This document shows, in pieces, positions 35,041 to 47,093 of a stretch of 64,000 bases of DNA. The stretch comes from Cryptomeria japonica. Lineage: Eukaryota; Streptophyta; Pinopsida; Cupressales; Cupressaceae. The translations under genes and the position numbers were made by a program. The stretch's first letter is position 1. Each line of letters starts with the position of its first letter. The stretch lies in the NCBI RefSeq assembly GCF_030272615.1, contig NC_081414.1, positions 527,599,137 through 527,663,136 of the forward strand. Reading direction: 5' to 3'. The notes under the pieces were generated by a model. That model did not search any database. It worked only from the letters and a program-made list of their open reading frames with translations, and was not told the DNA's origin.

Positions 35041-35084
35041 TACTCACACAACCTTTTGCGGGAAGTTTTTTTCGAACTAGCGCA

Positions 35085-35117
35085 ATGGCAGAGGCCGCCA
35101 ATCGCACTTTCAAATAA
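35085..35117 (+). CDS. short upstream ORF before the VAL-like start
   Basis: ATG to TAA encoding ten residues, MAEAANRTFK, ending 49 bp before the main ATG at 35167 in a different frame (offset by one). If the transcript starts upstream of 35085 it would be met first by scanning ribosomes and could lower translation of the main ORF. Whether it is in the mRNA is unknown. Confidence 0.35.
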   Translation: MAEAANRTFK

Positions 35118-35166
35118 TCTCAACATACAGCAATAACTGTGAATCAACGGAGAAAAATAAGCAGCA

Positions 35167-35282
35167 ATGGCGGCCACTAAAGTTTGCTACAATACAAAAT
35201 GTGGTGCCACATCGAGTGGCAAGTGGAGAAGCGGATGGGTTCTCCGTTCGGGACAATTCGCCGATCTTTGCGATTCTTGCGG
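35167..35282 (+). CDS. VAL: first exon of a VAL/HSI2-type B3-domain transcriptional repressor
   Basis: The 38 codons plus two bases encode a peptide with the signature of the N terminus of plant VAL (HSI2) proteins: [16 protein letters not shown], then [19 protein letters not shown]. The Cys pairs (CX4C, CXXC) begin the PHD-like zinc domain; the known proteins continue into that domain, then a B3 DNA-binding domain, CW zinc finger and EAR motif, and silence seed-maturation genes with Polycomb help. The exon ends GG|GTATGAGT, a good donor in phase 2, the same break within the Gly codon as I recall for this family. Context AGCAATGGCGG is a good plant start. No later exon was found in the window, so the first intron is very long or the exon is an isolated fragment. 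Orthology to one particular VAL gene cannot be decided from this exon. Confidence 0.75.
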
Positions 35283-36371
35283 GTATGAGTAATTCTGTCA
35301 TTCTTCCTTTCGATTTATGTCCAGGGGTTGATTTTATTCAGCTTGTTTTCAATTGATTATTTTATGACTAGATAGCTGTTTATTATTATTATTTTTTCTT
35401 TTTTCTTTAGGTCAATTAGTTCGCCAATTTCCTGGGTTACCTATTGTAAGTTTCAGTGAAATGCGAGTTGTCAGCTTGCAATGTTTAATCTTGACAGAAA
35501 GAGGAATGCTACTGGTTAAGAATATTCTTTTAGCGTTCCCACAAACATTTGTGGGGTTGTAGTGCAGCTGGAGAAATATTACTAGTTTTTTTTTCCTTTT
35601 TCCTTTTCTTCTGTAAGGTAAAGAGGGAAATATTACCAGTCTTTTCTTTTTGGGTAGTGAGGAGCCATGTGGGAAGGTGTATTGTCATCTCTGTTCAAGC
35701 ATTATGTCTTTTCTGAAAATTCTCTTGCGGCTTGTATGTGCGACTTCAATCACAATAGATTGTTTTTTGTTTGTTTGAACGCGCTTAGGGAAACATGAAG
35801 TCTTTTGCTAAGAAGTAGTCATTTGGGAGCGTATATTTTGAACTCTGTCCAAGGGGTGTCTCTTCCCTCATCTAAGAGGGAAACTTAGGAGACCTTTTCT
35901 CTAAGAAGAAGAAATATGGGAGCTTATCTCTGTTTCCTGTCAAAGAAGTATCTTTTTGGCCGATGTTCACCCGCTTTGTGGAACATAGCATTCAAGTTTT
36001 TTTTTTTCTTTTTTTTTTTTTCGTTTAAATGCAAATGACGAAACGGTACTTAGGTAGGGCACTGTAAAACACAAGAAACTTTTCAGTTCAGAAGCCCAGT
36101 TCCTATGTATCTCTTGAAACATGTCCTAAGATATCTCTTCCCATAGAAACTAACCTTAGATTTGGCACCAGTCTTGGTCTGGATTTTGGGACCTCTATTT
36201 CAAAAGATTTGGTTTGGGTTGTTCTTGTTAAGGAACTACTACCTAGGTATTGCCTAGAGAAGCTGTGTTCCTTGCTATCCTATGTTCCACCAACTTTTTG
36301 GGATACGAGAATAGGGTACACGTTTCCAGGATGGAATTTTTGAGGCCATTTTTGGAAATGGCAGGGGACGA
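35283..36371 (+). other. intron-like sequence after the VAL-type exon
   Basis: T-rich, no ORF of note. Holds loosely repeated phrases such as GAGGGAAATATTACCAG and TAAGAAG. Nothing coding seen. Confidence 0.5.
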
Positions 36372-36617
36372 CTACATACACACATATATTTACACACATA
36401 CATACAATATACACACACACATATGTGTACATACATATACATGTACATATCTATATATATATACGTATACATACATATATATGTATGTATATGTACATAT
36501 ATTTGTATGTATATATACATACATATAGATACATACATATATACATAGACATAGATATACATATACATATATACATATATGTATAAGTATAAGTTTACGT
36601 ATACGTATATGTATACG

Positions 36618-36662
<45 letters not shown>

Positions 36663-36700
36663 TCATATACTTGTTTTATATACACACACACACACACAAG

Positions 36701-36732
<32 letters not shown>

Positions 36733-36768
36733 TATACTTGTTATATATATATATATGTATATATATAT
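36372..36768. repeat. alternating purine-pyrimidine microsatellite (TACATA, ACAC, TATATG)
   Basis: About 400 bp of nearly unbroken alternation of pyrimidine and purine, mixing (ACATAT)n, (AC)n, (TA)n and ACGTATAC-like palindromes. The 152-codon minus-strand and 92-codon plus-strand ORFs in it are Tyr/Val/Met or Tyr/Thr/His repeats of the microsatellite, not genes. Confidence 0.9.
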
Positions 36769-36770
36769 CG

Positions 36771-36931
36771 AGCTAGGGTCTTTTGGCATCGACAATTATT
36801 TGCGATCTACTCCAAAACTCGAGTTTGGAATGGATGCATATTCAAGCTAGTATTGAACTTTGATTCTTTGTCGCAATCCAAAATGATGTCATGTGGTGAA
36901 ATGCTATAAGCTACATTGAGTTGCTCTTGCA
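36771..36931 (-). repeat. 3' LTR fragment
   Basis: Similar to 42640-42793 (shared GTATTGAACTTTGA and AAGCTACATTG). Truncated on its far side at the microsatellite. Confidence 0.65.
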
Positions 36932-36979
36932 TTAAACACCTGGCGTTGTTTGAAAAGTGGATCTTACACTTAGGTAGTT

Positions 36980-39900
36980 CTAGAGGAAATTCAGATGCTC
37001 CACCTCATCTTGTGAAACCCATGATGAGATGTCTAATGGTCTTCCTTTCCACTTGACTAGGTATTCTCCATATTGCTTGTTTTTGGTCTTGCGTCCAATC
37101 CTATTGTCCAACATCTGCTCTATCTATTCTTGTGATTGTTCTTTGAAAGAAATTTCTGTGATGTTGCCCTTTGATTGTCCTTCAGGGTAGTGATGGAGAT
37201 TTGCAATGTTGAATATAGATGCTATACCAAGTACTTTTTGTAACTCAGCCTCATCATGGGTGTTCCTTGAATCAACATGCTAAGAATTTTACATGGACCA
37301 AACTTCCTCATCGTCAGCTTGTTATATGTGCCTATAGGAAATTTTTCTTTTCTAAGATATACCATAACTCATCCCTAAAAACAAAGTCTTTGTGCCTTTG
37401 CTTTTCATCTACCCACCCCTTGTATTTGTTGTATACCGTCTCCAAGTGTTCCCTTACTTGATTGTGTACTGTTTCTATGTGCCTTGCAAATTCCTCCGCT
37501 TCTACACTTATTTTGTTTTCCTTGTTGATACCTTTGATTTCTGCTACTTCTCTAGGTTGCAATCCAATTAGAATTTCAAGTGCTGTCTTCCCTATGCTTC
37601 TGTTCACTAAGTTGTTATCTGCAAACTCTACTTGTGGTAGAATTATATTCCAATTTCTTGTCTTATCTCCCACTAAGCATTGCAACAAATTGCCCAAATT
37701 TCGGTTTAATGCTTTTGTTTGTCCAACACTTTGTGGGTCAAATGCTGAACTAAATTTTAGGTTTGTCTTAATCTTTTTTCCATAATGTTATCCACAAATA
37801 TCTTGTGAACTTCATGTCCCTGTCTAAGACTATGCTTTGCGGTAATCCATGCAATCTCACAATCTCTTTGAAAAATAAGTCTACAAACATGTACAATAGC
37901 ATGGGTCTTCTTACAAGGAATGCAATGTGCCATCTTAGAAAATCTATCTACTACCACAAATATAGAAACATGTCCTCTTTGTGTTTTTGGTAGTCCCAAT
38001 ATGAAATCCATGCTAACATCCTCCCAAGGTCTCTCCAATACTGTCAGAGGTTGATACAATCTTGTATCTTGACTACTTCCCTTGGCAACTTGACAAGTCC
38101 TACACTCTTTAAGAAATTTTCTTACATCCTTATATATTTGAGGCCAAAAACAATGTCCATTCACCAAAACCACTATCTTATTAATGTCAAAGTGTCTTGC
38201 TAATCCACCACTATGTTTCACCTTGGTCAAGTTCTCCCTCATTGAACTCCTAGGAATGCACAATTGGTTCCCTTTGAATAGCATGCCATCCTAAATGAAA
38301 TAATCCAATCGCTTACTCTTGTCTATCACAATTGGTTCCCATCTTGCTTTCCAATCTTCCACAAAATCTGGGTCATCCTCATCCATGTGTTTGAGCTCTT
38401 CAAATCCCATCACTTCTATCCTCATTCTTATCAATATGTTTCGCCTTTTGCTCAATGTGTCTGCAACTTTGTTTTTTGCCATATCTATGCTTTTACACAA
38501 ATGTGTAACTCCACATGAACAACACCCATCTCATGTCTCTAGTTCAACTTTCCTTGACTGCTCAAATATTGTAGGGCTTGATGGTCACAAATTCCTTTAG
38601 TAATAGATAACGTCTCCACTTCTTCAAGGCTTCGATTATGGCATATAACTCCTCGTCATAGATTGAATATTTCTTCTTACATCAGGCAAAATTTTATTGA
38701 AATAAGTTATCGGTCTCCTTTCGTGACTCAAGACTGCTCCTATCACACTTCCACTAGCATCACAATCAATCTGAAATACTTTGTCAAAGTTAGGTAATGC
38801 CAACACTAGCTGCTGTTACTTTTTACTTTAGTAATTCAAAACTCTCATGTGCTCTTGATGTCTACATGAACTCCTTCTGATCTCCCCTAATTGTTTCCGT
38901 AAGTGATGTCCAAATGGCATTGAAATTCCTGATGAAATTCCTAGAGAAACTTGCCAATTCATGAAAAAATCTTACCTCTGTGATTCGTGATGGTGTAGGC
39001 TATTCAACAATTGCTCTTAATGTTGGATCCATCGTCAATCCTTTTGTAGAAATAATAAAAGCCAAATATACTAATTTTGTCCTCATGAAACTACATTTCT
39101 TAATGTTTATCAGTAGCTTCGTTTCTCTTAAATATTTGAAATACTTATTAATGTGCTGTAAATGTTCTTCTTTGGTTCTATTGAAAATTAGAATATCAAC
39201 TAAGTAAGCAATAACTTACCCAAAAAATTTCTTCAATACCTCGTTCATCAGTCTCATGTATGTGCTTGGTGTGTTAGTTAACCCAAAAGGCATGACCAAC
39301 CACTCATACAAACCCTAATCTGTCTTGAATGTAGTCTTCCATTCATCATCTTCTCTAATCCTAATTTGATTATACCCACTCTTCAAGTCAATCTTTGTGA
39401 AATACTTTGCGCCACTCAAGCAATCCATAACGTCATCCATCCTTGGTACTGTAAATTGGTACTTGATAGTGATCTTGTTGATAACTCTTGAATCTGTGCA
39501 CATTATCCACTCTCCATCTTTATTTGGTGCCAATATTGTTGTTATTGCATATGGGCTTAAACTTTCTTTGATCAATCCCTTAGCAATTCCTGCACTTGTC
39601 TATTTAGCTCCACATTTTTTGTTGATGTCATCCAATGTGCCACATTGTTTGGTAGGTTGGCTCCTGGTGTTGGGTCCATTTGATGACTGATACTTAGGAC
39701 TGATGGTAATCCTTTTGGCACATTCTTTGACACAATATCTTGGTACTCCAACAATTCAATGAGTTTCTTCTGTAGTGGCTCTTCTTCCTTTGTGGTGGCA
39801 TTTTCTGCATTTTGGGTATGACACTTCCTTGGGATCAATGCAAAGCACATGTTCTCATATCTTAGTCCATTCAAGAATTTTCTCCTATCAGCGAAATAGA

Positions 39901-41525
39901 TTCTAACATTACCGCACACTTCACTTTTACTCTCTTCTTCTAAGGGCATAAGGATATGTCTTTTGCCATTTAAGGTCAAAGTGCAAGTATTCTTTCTCCC
40001 ATCATGAATCACCTTTTTCTCATACTGCCATGGCCTTCCCAACAATATATGATATACATCCATTGGCATATCAAACAACACTTCATCATTATACAATCCT
40101 ATGTGAAATTTCACCAAAAATTATTCACTTACCAATATCTTATGTTTATCTTGAATCCATGAGATCCTATATGGCTTCAGATGTTTTATCCTTTTCAACT
40201 TCAGCTTATTCATCATTTCCTTAGAAACCAAATTGTCTCTACTACCACTATCAATTTTATCTTTACAACACTTACCTGATTTGCATTTTGTTTTGAATAG
40301 ACTTTTCCTTTTTGCTGACTCCATAGGTGATTTTGTCTATAATGAAGCCCTCCTTATTACTAATGATTCACCCTTCTCAAGTTTTCCTATTGAACTCAGT
40401 GATTCAATAGGTTCTTCCTCTGCATATGGTGCCCTTGCACTATTCTTTGCCCTTTTGCTAGCACTCTCTTGATAGCATTCAAATGCCCTATGTCCTTCAC
40501 CTCCAGATTTGAAATAGGTTTCTTTGAATGTTCTCTTATCAACTCTCTTGTCGCCTCTCTGATATCTTTCATTGCGCTAGGTATTGTTGCCTCCTTTTGC
40601 TATTGCTGTAGGAACTTTGTCATTCCTCCTTCAGTGATAGAAATTAATTACCTCTTTCTTCTTTGCATTATGGGCTTTTGCATTTGTCCTTCCTTTGCTG
40701 CATTGTGGTTCATCTCTTTGGAATCTTCCTTCTCTATCTCTCAGCTTATGTTCAAATCTTTTGTTCAAATTTTCCTCAACTTTCAGTGCAAATTGTTATG
40801 CCTTTTCCATTGTTCTCATTGTCACTAGGCTCAATTCTTCTTGAATGTTTGTCTTGAGGCCATTTAAGTATGGTGCCATTTTCTCTTTGCTAGCTTCACA
40901 ATGTCTAGTTATGATAATCATCTCATGAATTCTCTCAATGTACTTGTTCATCGACTTTTCTTTTTGCCTTAGGTTGGGCAACCTCTTCAACAGTTCAAGC
41001 TCATGATCAATAGGTATGAATTGATTCTTTAGTTTTGTCACCATTTGATCCCACTTTATGGCTCTTTCTTTTCCTCTCCTATTCCTATCTAACTGAACTT
41101 CCACTACATAGCAACATTTCCTTTCAATTTGGTTTTTGCAATTCTCACTCTTCCCAGATCTTCAATTTCTTTATACTTAAAATATTCTTCTATATCATAT
41201 ATCCAATCAATCAATATCTAGGATTCAAATCATCCCCATAGCTAGAAATCTCAATTTTAGGTCTTTTATCTATATTGGAAATAGCTTTCAATATCTTGAT
41301 TTGATTTGATTGTTTTTCTTTTAGGGTTTCTTCATCCAGATCTATGGATTGAGCTCCTAATTCATCATTGCTCTCATCCTCACGCCTAGGTTTTAGACCT
41401 CTTTTCCTACCTTCTTCTTCAAAATCCAATTGGATCTTCATTGTTGTCATTAAAATTTGAAAACTTGGAGTTGGACTCGACTCAGCAAAAAAATTGACAT
41501 AGAATCGACAAAAAATAAGCCTCAT
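36980..41525 (-). pseudogene. Ty3 gag-pol remnant
   Basis: From N to C: gag start and acidic linker (41211-41525), gag core (40796-41104: KWDQMVTKLKNQFIP), protease region (40121-40324, CCKDKIDSGSRDNLVSKEM, where the DSG of the active site is kept; 39572-40117), RT (39315-39575: [34 protein letters not shown] with the first catalytic D; AKYFTKID), RNase H (near 38750: IDCDASGS), integrase zinc and core (37757-38284: HSGGLARHF, CRTCQVAKG, VSMDFILGLPKTQRGH), integrase C part (37332-37697), and a chromodomain-like end YGEYLVKWKGRPLDISSW with stop at 36980. At least six frame breaks separate the pieces; for example the second integrase Asp region is out of frame. Clearly inactive. Confidence 0.85.
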
Positions 41526-41990
41526 AATTACACCAATAAAAAGAAATCAATGTATTTAGAGAACATAAAAGTCTAATTTGACTATCAATTTGTCATAATT
41601 CAGACATTACACCGAGCATATGACCCTCAAACTCTCAAAATTTGAAGTTTTAGTCACTATGTCTGTTATGTTTAGGTGCCACAAGAGTCCAGGTTCAGGA
41701 CTCGAGAGTCCAAGCCTAAGACTCGAGAGTCTCGGAGCAAGACTTGACCAAGAAGTCAACTAGACTCGACTCAAGGGTCCTGGTCAACTTGCCTTGGCCG
41801 CCTCGAAGAGATGCAAGTTGAGAGAGTCCTGCCTAGTATTCAACGAGTCCTCAAACTATGGTTGTTATCATTTCTTGCGATCCTTCCATTCTTTTGGCAA
41901 CATTGGCCATACCGACACTTGTAAGCTGCTTGAAGTCAACGATTTGTTTACCCTTGGATCTGCTAAAATGTCTTCCCGATGGATCAAAAA

Positions 41991-42005
41991 GTCATTCTAA
42001 TACCA
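41991..42005 (-). promoter_or_regulatory. degenerate primer-binding site
   Basis: Minus strand TGGTATTAGAATGAC beside the 5' LTR end, a decayed form of TGGTATCAGAGC. Confidence 0.6.
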
Positions 42006-42010
42006 CTTGA

Positions 42011-42793
42011 TGTAGTCACAAATGGAGAGCCCAAAGAGGGATTGTCTGACCATGCAACCTAGAGTTAACACAATAGAATAGATTTAGAATAGCAAAGCAA
42101 CTTCTCATTGATTCAATAACATAGAAAAGCTACAGTTGGCTCATTGGAATAATACATTTAGATTATGAATATAGATTGGCTCATAGGCTGCCATAGACTT
42201 ATTACGAGCTTACATGCAAAGATATGATCATAACAACTATTATCACTCTACTACTTTGTTGTTATTGTAAATTAATTTGCAAATGACTATCTTCCTAAGA
42301 TTGATTTCTCACTCGCTTTCTTTGTACTACTCTATAACTTCCGTAGTTATTCTACTTGCCTCTTGGTGGATTCGATGGATGTTTATATATCAGCTCCAAG
42401 CTTTAGGAATGATCTGTGTTGGCCACAAGATGTTCCAAATCTTGACGCCAAGTGTAAAGTATAGGCTGGCCAAGATCCATTGGTGAAGCGTTGGGTGTTG
42501 GAGAAACTTGATGCGGTTCTATGTGAAGGTCCTTTTGGTCTTGTATTGCCTTGAAATATGCTGGATTGAACTCTATAAGGCGCAAAAACGTTCCACAAAC
42601 CTCCTTTGATGAACTAAGTTTGCCTATCCTTTGCTGTGGTCTTCAAATAGTGATAAATTTCTGCAATAGGCTTCAAAACTCTCGAGATTTGGATATGATG
42701 TGTATGAGTTAGTATTGAACTTTGACCCTTTGTCACAATCCAAAACAATGTTATGTGATGAAATGCGGTAAGCTACATTGGGATGTTCTTGCA
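42011..42793 (-). repeat. 5' LTR of the decayed Ty3 element
   Basis: Bounded by the primer site on the left and by the TGCAAGA start shared with the 3' LTR fragment on the right; about 783 bp. Confidence 0.65.
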
Positions 42794-43990
42794 TCAGAGA
42801 GGTACTTGAACATGTTTCTTAAGTCCTCTTGGTTCCTCGACATTAAAGTGAACCTTTTGCTTGCTAAGCCTCTTGAAAGCACTTCTACAAGTTGTTTTCA
42901 TTTTAAGGTTTTTTTTTGCAATAGTTTTGCACAAACAAAAATATTATTGGTATTTTTCTTGTTTCAAAACACATAAATGATGTGCCTTGTTTGGCTAAAC
43001 ACCCAAAGTTTGGGAGTTGCCTTTCACTTTTCTAAACACCCAAAGTTTGGGAGTTGCCTTTCACTTTTCTTTCTTCTTTGTATGGAAAGGCTAGAGGAAA
43101 GGATAGGTGGTTCTGGTATCCTTGTTGGGGTAGGGAGGAGTATGTGGTTCCCTATCATTTGACTAATGGTAGTTGGGAGATGGAGGGTGAGATATCTAGG
43201 ATTGGGGCAGAAAGAATTCATTGAAGGGTGGGGGATTACATCAACTTCCTAGCATTAGGGATGAATGCATGGGCTATTGGGTTGGCACTATCCCTAACCT
43301 CCCATTTCTATTTCTATTGGCAAAGACAATACAGCCTTATAGATGTGGTATGCAAGTGAATTTGTCATGCTCCTATCCCTAACTCTTGCATCCAATTATG
43401 TTGGAGTTAGTCCCTCTATAGTTACCACCTATTAGAAAGAAGTGAGTGTTTTTCTTTTGTTACCCACTAGTAACTCTTTTGCCAATTTGCTTGGAGTTTG
43501 CATGAAGGCCTCTAGTTTCATCCCCATTTAAACATGTCTTAGCCACAACCCATGTAAGAATAGTAGAATCCTCGTAGGCTTTGGAAGAGCCATGCACTTT
43601 TACTAGTAAATCACAACCACTTCGACAAAATCTACATTTGATGTTGCAAGGGGTATGTTGTAGGCATGAGGTGGTATCTAAAAGTCATGAGCCATAATGT
43701 CTATTAACATAAGCCTTGCAACATAAAGTACCTTGGCTAGTTTTTATCTAGCTTCCACTTCAAAAGTCTATGGCACAACCATTGCATTGTAATGTATAGT
43801 GGTTAGTTTGTTAAATATGTTGCACTTGGTAAGACTATTTACACAACCCTTGCATTGTTGGCTGCCTAAATTTAGAGCATTCTCTAAGAAATTCTTATTA
43901 ATATGTTTATTAGTAGATGTTGTAGAGCCTCTCTCACTAATTTTTCTATGATTTGCTTCCTCTAAACATAATTTTATAATACAAGGATGT
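42794..43990. other. spacer with a 37-bp tandem duplication
   Basis: No gene recognised. Two perfect or near-perfect 37-bp copies (42995-43031 and 43032-43068) beginning CTAAACACCCAAAGTTTGGG lie side by side. Confidence 0.5.
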
Positions 43991-43999
43991 TGTTGAGAA

Positions 44000-46475
44000 A
44001 GAAACAAAGAAAGAAATTATATTAATATCCATGGATGACCAAAAGTAGGTTTATGGGACTCAAGAGAACAATGGTATATATACAATAGAGAGTTAAAAGT
44101 CCCACCAAGAGGAAGAACAAAAAGGTATAAATAGCTAAGAATGGGTACTAAGAACCTTGAAGGGAAAAGAGCATCCATAAAGGAAAATTGAAGAACATTA
44201 AGTAACATTGTTTGGACTAGAAATAGTGAAGTCACTAGTGTCATCATCAATCACTATGAAGGGGCTAATACAAGATCTGATAATGCTTATCGAGTATTGT
44301 CGAGGGCCGGGAGGGGTACTCCCACTAGGATCACACCTAACATCTAAGGCTGAAGAAACCTCTATAGTTGTGGAAAAGCTTGTAATATGCATTTGTACTC
44401 GTGACTAGAGAGGTGGAGAGGAGTAGATTAATGACAACAAGAGGAATTTGGGCCGCACCATCAAGAAACAGGACCATGATGTCGAGGGGAAGGATGTTGA
44501 GGCAAAAGTTGTGAGAGATGTCGACTTACAAGTCTTTTGGTGTCTATGAGACAACTATCAATATTCGAAGGCTATTAGGGATATTGGTCTCTTGGATGTG
44601 TTGAAAGTAGGACTTGAACAACCTAGAGGGTCCAAAATCCCCACAATTCACATGTAATAATTTGTGTTGAAGGGTGATGGCCTCCTAAAGATAAATAGCC
44701 AAACACTTTCGGTCTAAATATGTAATGAAAGTAGTGAGACTGTTGCATGAGTCTTGGTATTGGCAGCAATATCTCCATTTGATTTCATAATAAATGGGGC
44801 ATTTGAAGATGAGACGTTCTTTTGTCTCAACTTCGTGGAGACAACAAAGGCGACAATTTTGGTCAAAGTGAGGAATACAATGATCAGAATCAACTTGTAG
44901 TTGATGGGAACATACCCTCATTTTGCCAAGGGGAAACCTCAAGCCATGTGACCAATGACATTAAAAGTGAGGGTGGCAAAGGTATACCATCTTTGACCTG
45001 GAAATAATGCTTAGCGTAAAAATCAAGCTTTGGGCTAAGAGGCATAGGAGGGGAGTTCTAAGTGACCTAGATGTATTGCTTGCAGGTATCCCTTTTAATA
45101 GCTTTGGTGATGGTCTCCTTTGGAGGAAGGAGCCAAGGGGCATCCAAGGAATAGATGAAAGGAGGTAGTTTGTCAATAGAGATGCCAATAGAAAGGAGGG
45201 AGGTAGCCTTGAAGTACCAATGATGATGGTACTAAATTGAACCTTGTGAAGTTATCTTCTCAGAAGAGCAAAGAGCCAAATTTGGATATTGGTCATGACC
45301 GAAGGTGGAGTCACCCATGGATCCAAGTCTGTGTATGTAGAAAGTAAGTTGGAAGATAGTCTTGATATGCAATGGTTAGGCAACAAAATTTGCTTGGATA
45401 ATAGTTTGAGGAACAATACACTTGCACCTAATAAGGCATTGCAACATTAGAGTCTAGACCCTCTAAATATGTGCCCAATCAATAGATCCCAAGCTAGGTT
45501 CCCAAACATCTAAGTTGCACAAAACTGTGGGCTTGATGATGTTATCAAAAAGACATATCTTTTGAAGGGATATCTTTGAAGAGGGTCTTGAAACATTGAT
45601 GTTACAAGAGAGAGATAGAGGGACATTCCTTACAAAGATGTTAATGTGAGGCAAGCTTCATGTTGAAGGAGGGGTCAGAGAATTAGACTCCCAAGTATGT
45701 GTAAGTGGATGTGATCTCCAAGGCTGCCCGCTAATAAAATAATTGGAATTTGGAAATAAGACATTTGGAGATATTGAAAATCATGACTTTTGTTTTGTTG
45801 AGGTTGACCACAAGTTGGAGTAGATCACAAAAATAAGAAAGGGCATTAAGTTGTTATTGTAAACCTTTAGTAGAGTGGAAGAGGAGAGCAACATCATTAA
45901 CAAAAAGTAGAATGGCAATAATCACTTCATAGAAAGTGCAACCATTGCTCGTGTGAATGTGTTGGAGAAATACCTCCAAATCGTCAATGTAGATGCTAAA
46001 AAGGGTCAGGGAGAGAGGACATCCTTGTTGGACCCCAAGGGTACTCCCAAAAAAGCTGGAGAAATTGTGAGAGGTATGAAGCTACCCAATAACTATCTCA
46101 TAAAGCCTCCAAGCAATGACATCGAGAGAATAAGGAATGCCAATATCATATATTCATTGGAAAAGCATGTGTCAGAACTGAGTCAAAGGTCTTCTTGAAT
46201 TGTATGAAACAACAAAAGACTATGGAAGATTAGTGGTGAGCCTCCTCAACAATAGCCTAGAGTGTGAAGATGTGGGAATATATCTATCAAGATAAAGGAG
46301 AGATAGGTTGACTAATCAAGGGTATAGTCATAAAAAAAATAGATGGTGAGATGCTTAGTGATAGGGGACATGGTGGGATAAGGTGTAAGGAGTGAGAAAT
46401 ATCAAGAGAATGAAGGAGATTGTGGTATGATCAACAAGTAGGAGTTGAGGAGAAATAAACCATGGATATAGGGTA
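44000..46475 (-). pseudogene. non-LTR retrotransposon: reverse transcriptase and C-terminal part
   Basis: Minus-strand fragments: RT palm near 46020-45890 (LGVQQGCPLSPTLFSIYIDD, then AILLFVNDVALLFHS, where the YADD box is VNDV and dead), thumb-like part (45463-45654: KICLFDNIIKPTVLCNLDVW) and a C-terminal Cys/His motif (44685-44942: CRLCCLHEVETKERLIFKCP). These resemble RT of plant non-LTR elements; the GVxQGCPLSPTLF and VxPVLLYGxEVW style is closer to RTE/CR1-like elements than to the L1 copy at 26210-29425, though I cannot be certain. The upstream endonuclease lies beyond the inserted Copia element at 49390-50760. Confidence 0.75.
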
Positions 46476-46480
46476 TGAGG
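46476..46480. repeat. target-site duplication (left)
   Basis: TGAGG, identical to 49385-49389 on the other side of the Copia element. Confidence 0.9.
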
Positions 46481-46859
46481 TGTTGGAATTATCCAAATCT
46501 GAAAGCAAATACCAAACCAAAAACCATTAGTAAACAATGCCAAATGAATAATGTCAAAGAGTTAACTAAATGTACATGATAGGCTTGCTATATAGGCAAG
46601 CAAGTGAAGTGAGGAGGTAGGCAACAACCATTGACTACCCCTACATAGGTGTGACACTTGTGAGGAAAATGACGTGCTCATGCAAGTGGCAAGCCGAGAT
46701 GCAATAGATGTCTCCAAAAGGGAGTACATGCATCTACATCATATGAGGTGAGACAAAAGATTAAAATGCCTAACTAAACTTAAGCTTATGTGTGAATAGG
46801 TCTATGCTTGTAAAGGTGATATCCTAACTATTTAGATAAAGACACTATTTACACTAACA
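46481..46859 (-). repeat. 3' LTR of the gag-only Copia-like element
   Basis: Aligns with 49003-49384 throughout, with some 10 percent or so difference by eye. Confidence 0.9.
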
Positions 46860-46868
46860 CCCCTTAAG
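46860..46868 (-). promoter_or_regulatory. polypurine tract
   Basis: Minus strand CTTAAGGGG abutting the 3' LTR, a form typical of Copia elements. Confidence 0.6.
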
Positions 46869-47093
46869 TGCAACTTAGGGATTAATGTATACAAAAATGA
46901 TGATGATGGGTCCTGGCTACTAGCCATGTTAAGTACCCATGCACAATGCAAGTTTCCCATAAAGTGTAGAAAGATAGAAAACCCAATGGGGAAAAACTAC
47001 CTTCCAAAAGAGAGATGATAAGAAATATGCATGAAATGTTCCCCTTCATAGGAGAGAGAAAAGAGAGACTATGTAGCCCCCATAAGATGATGC

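Larger units (their letters stand above)
36771..42793 (-). mobile_element. decayed Ty3 LTR retrotransposon with chromodomain-like tail
   Basis: 5' LTR at 42011-42793, primer site (41991-42005) and gag-pol remnants in order down to a 3' LTR fragment at 36771-36931, cut by the microsatellite. The LTR starts match (minus strand TGCAAGA at 42793 and 36931, then similar sequence). The body is full of frameshifts and stops. It lies antisense to the VAL-type exon and inside its presumed first intron. Confidence 0.85.

Noticed and set aside
35411-35445. Possible second VAL exon (35 bp between TTTAG and GTAAGT)
   Set aside because: The splice-like borders are suggestive, but the encoded residues (SISSPISWVTY) do not resemble the continuation of the VAL PHD-like domain.
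36275-36733. 152-codon minus-strand ORF of Tyr, Val and Met
   Set aside because: Translation of the alternating microsatellite.
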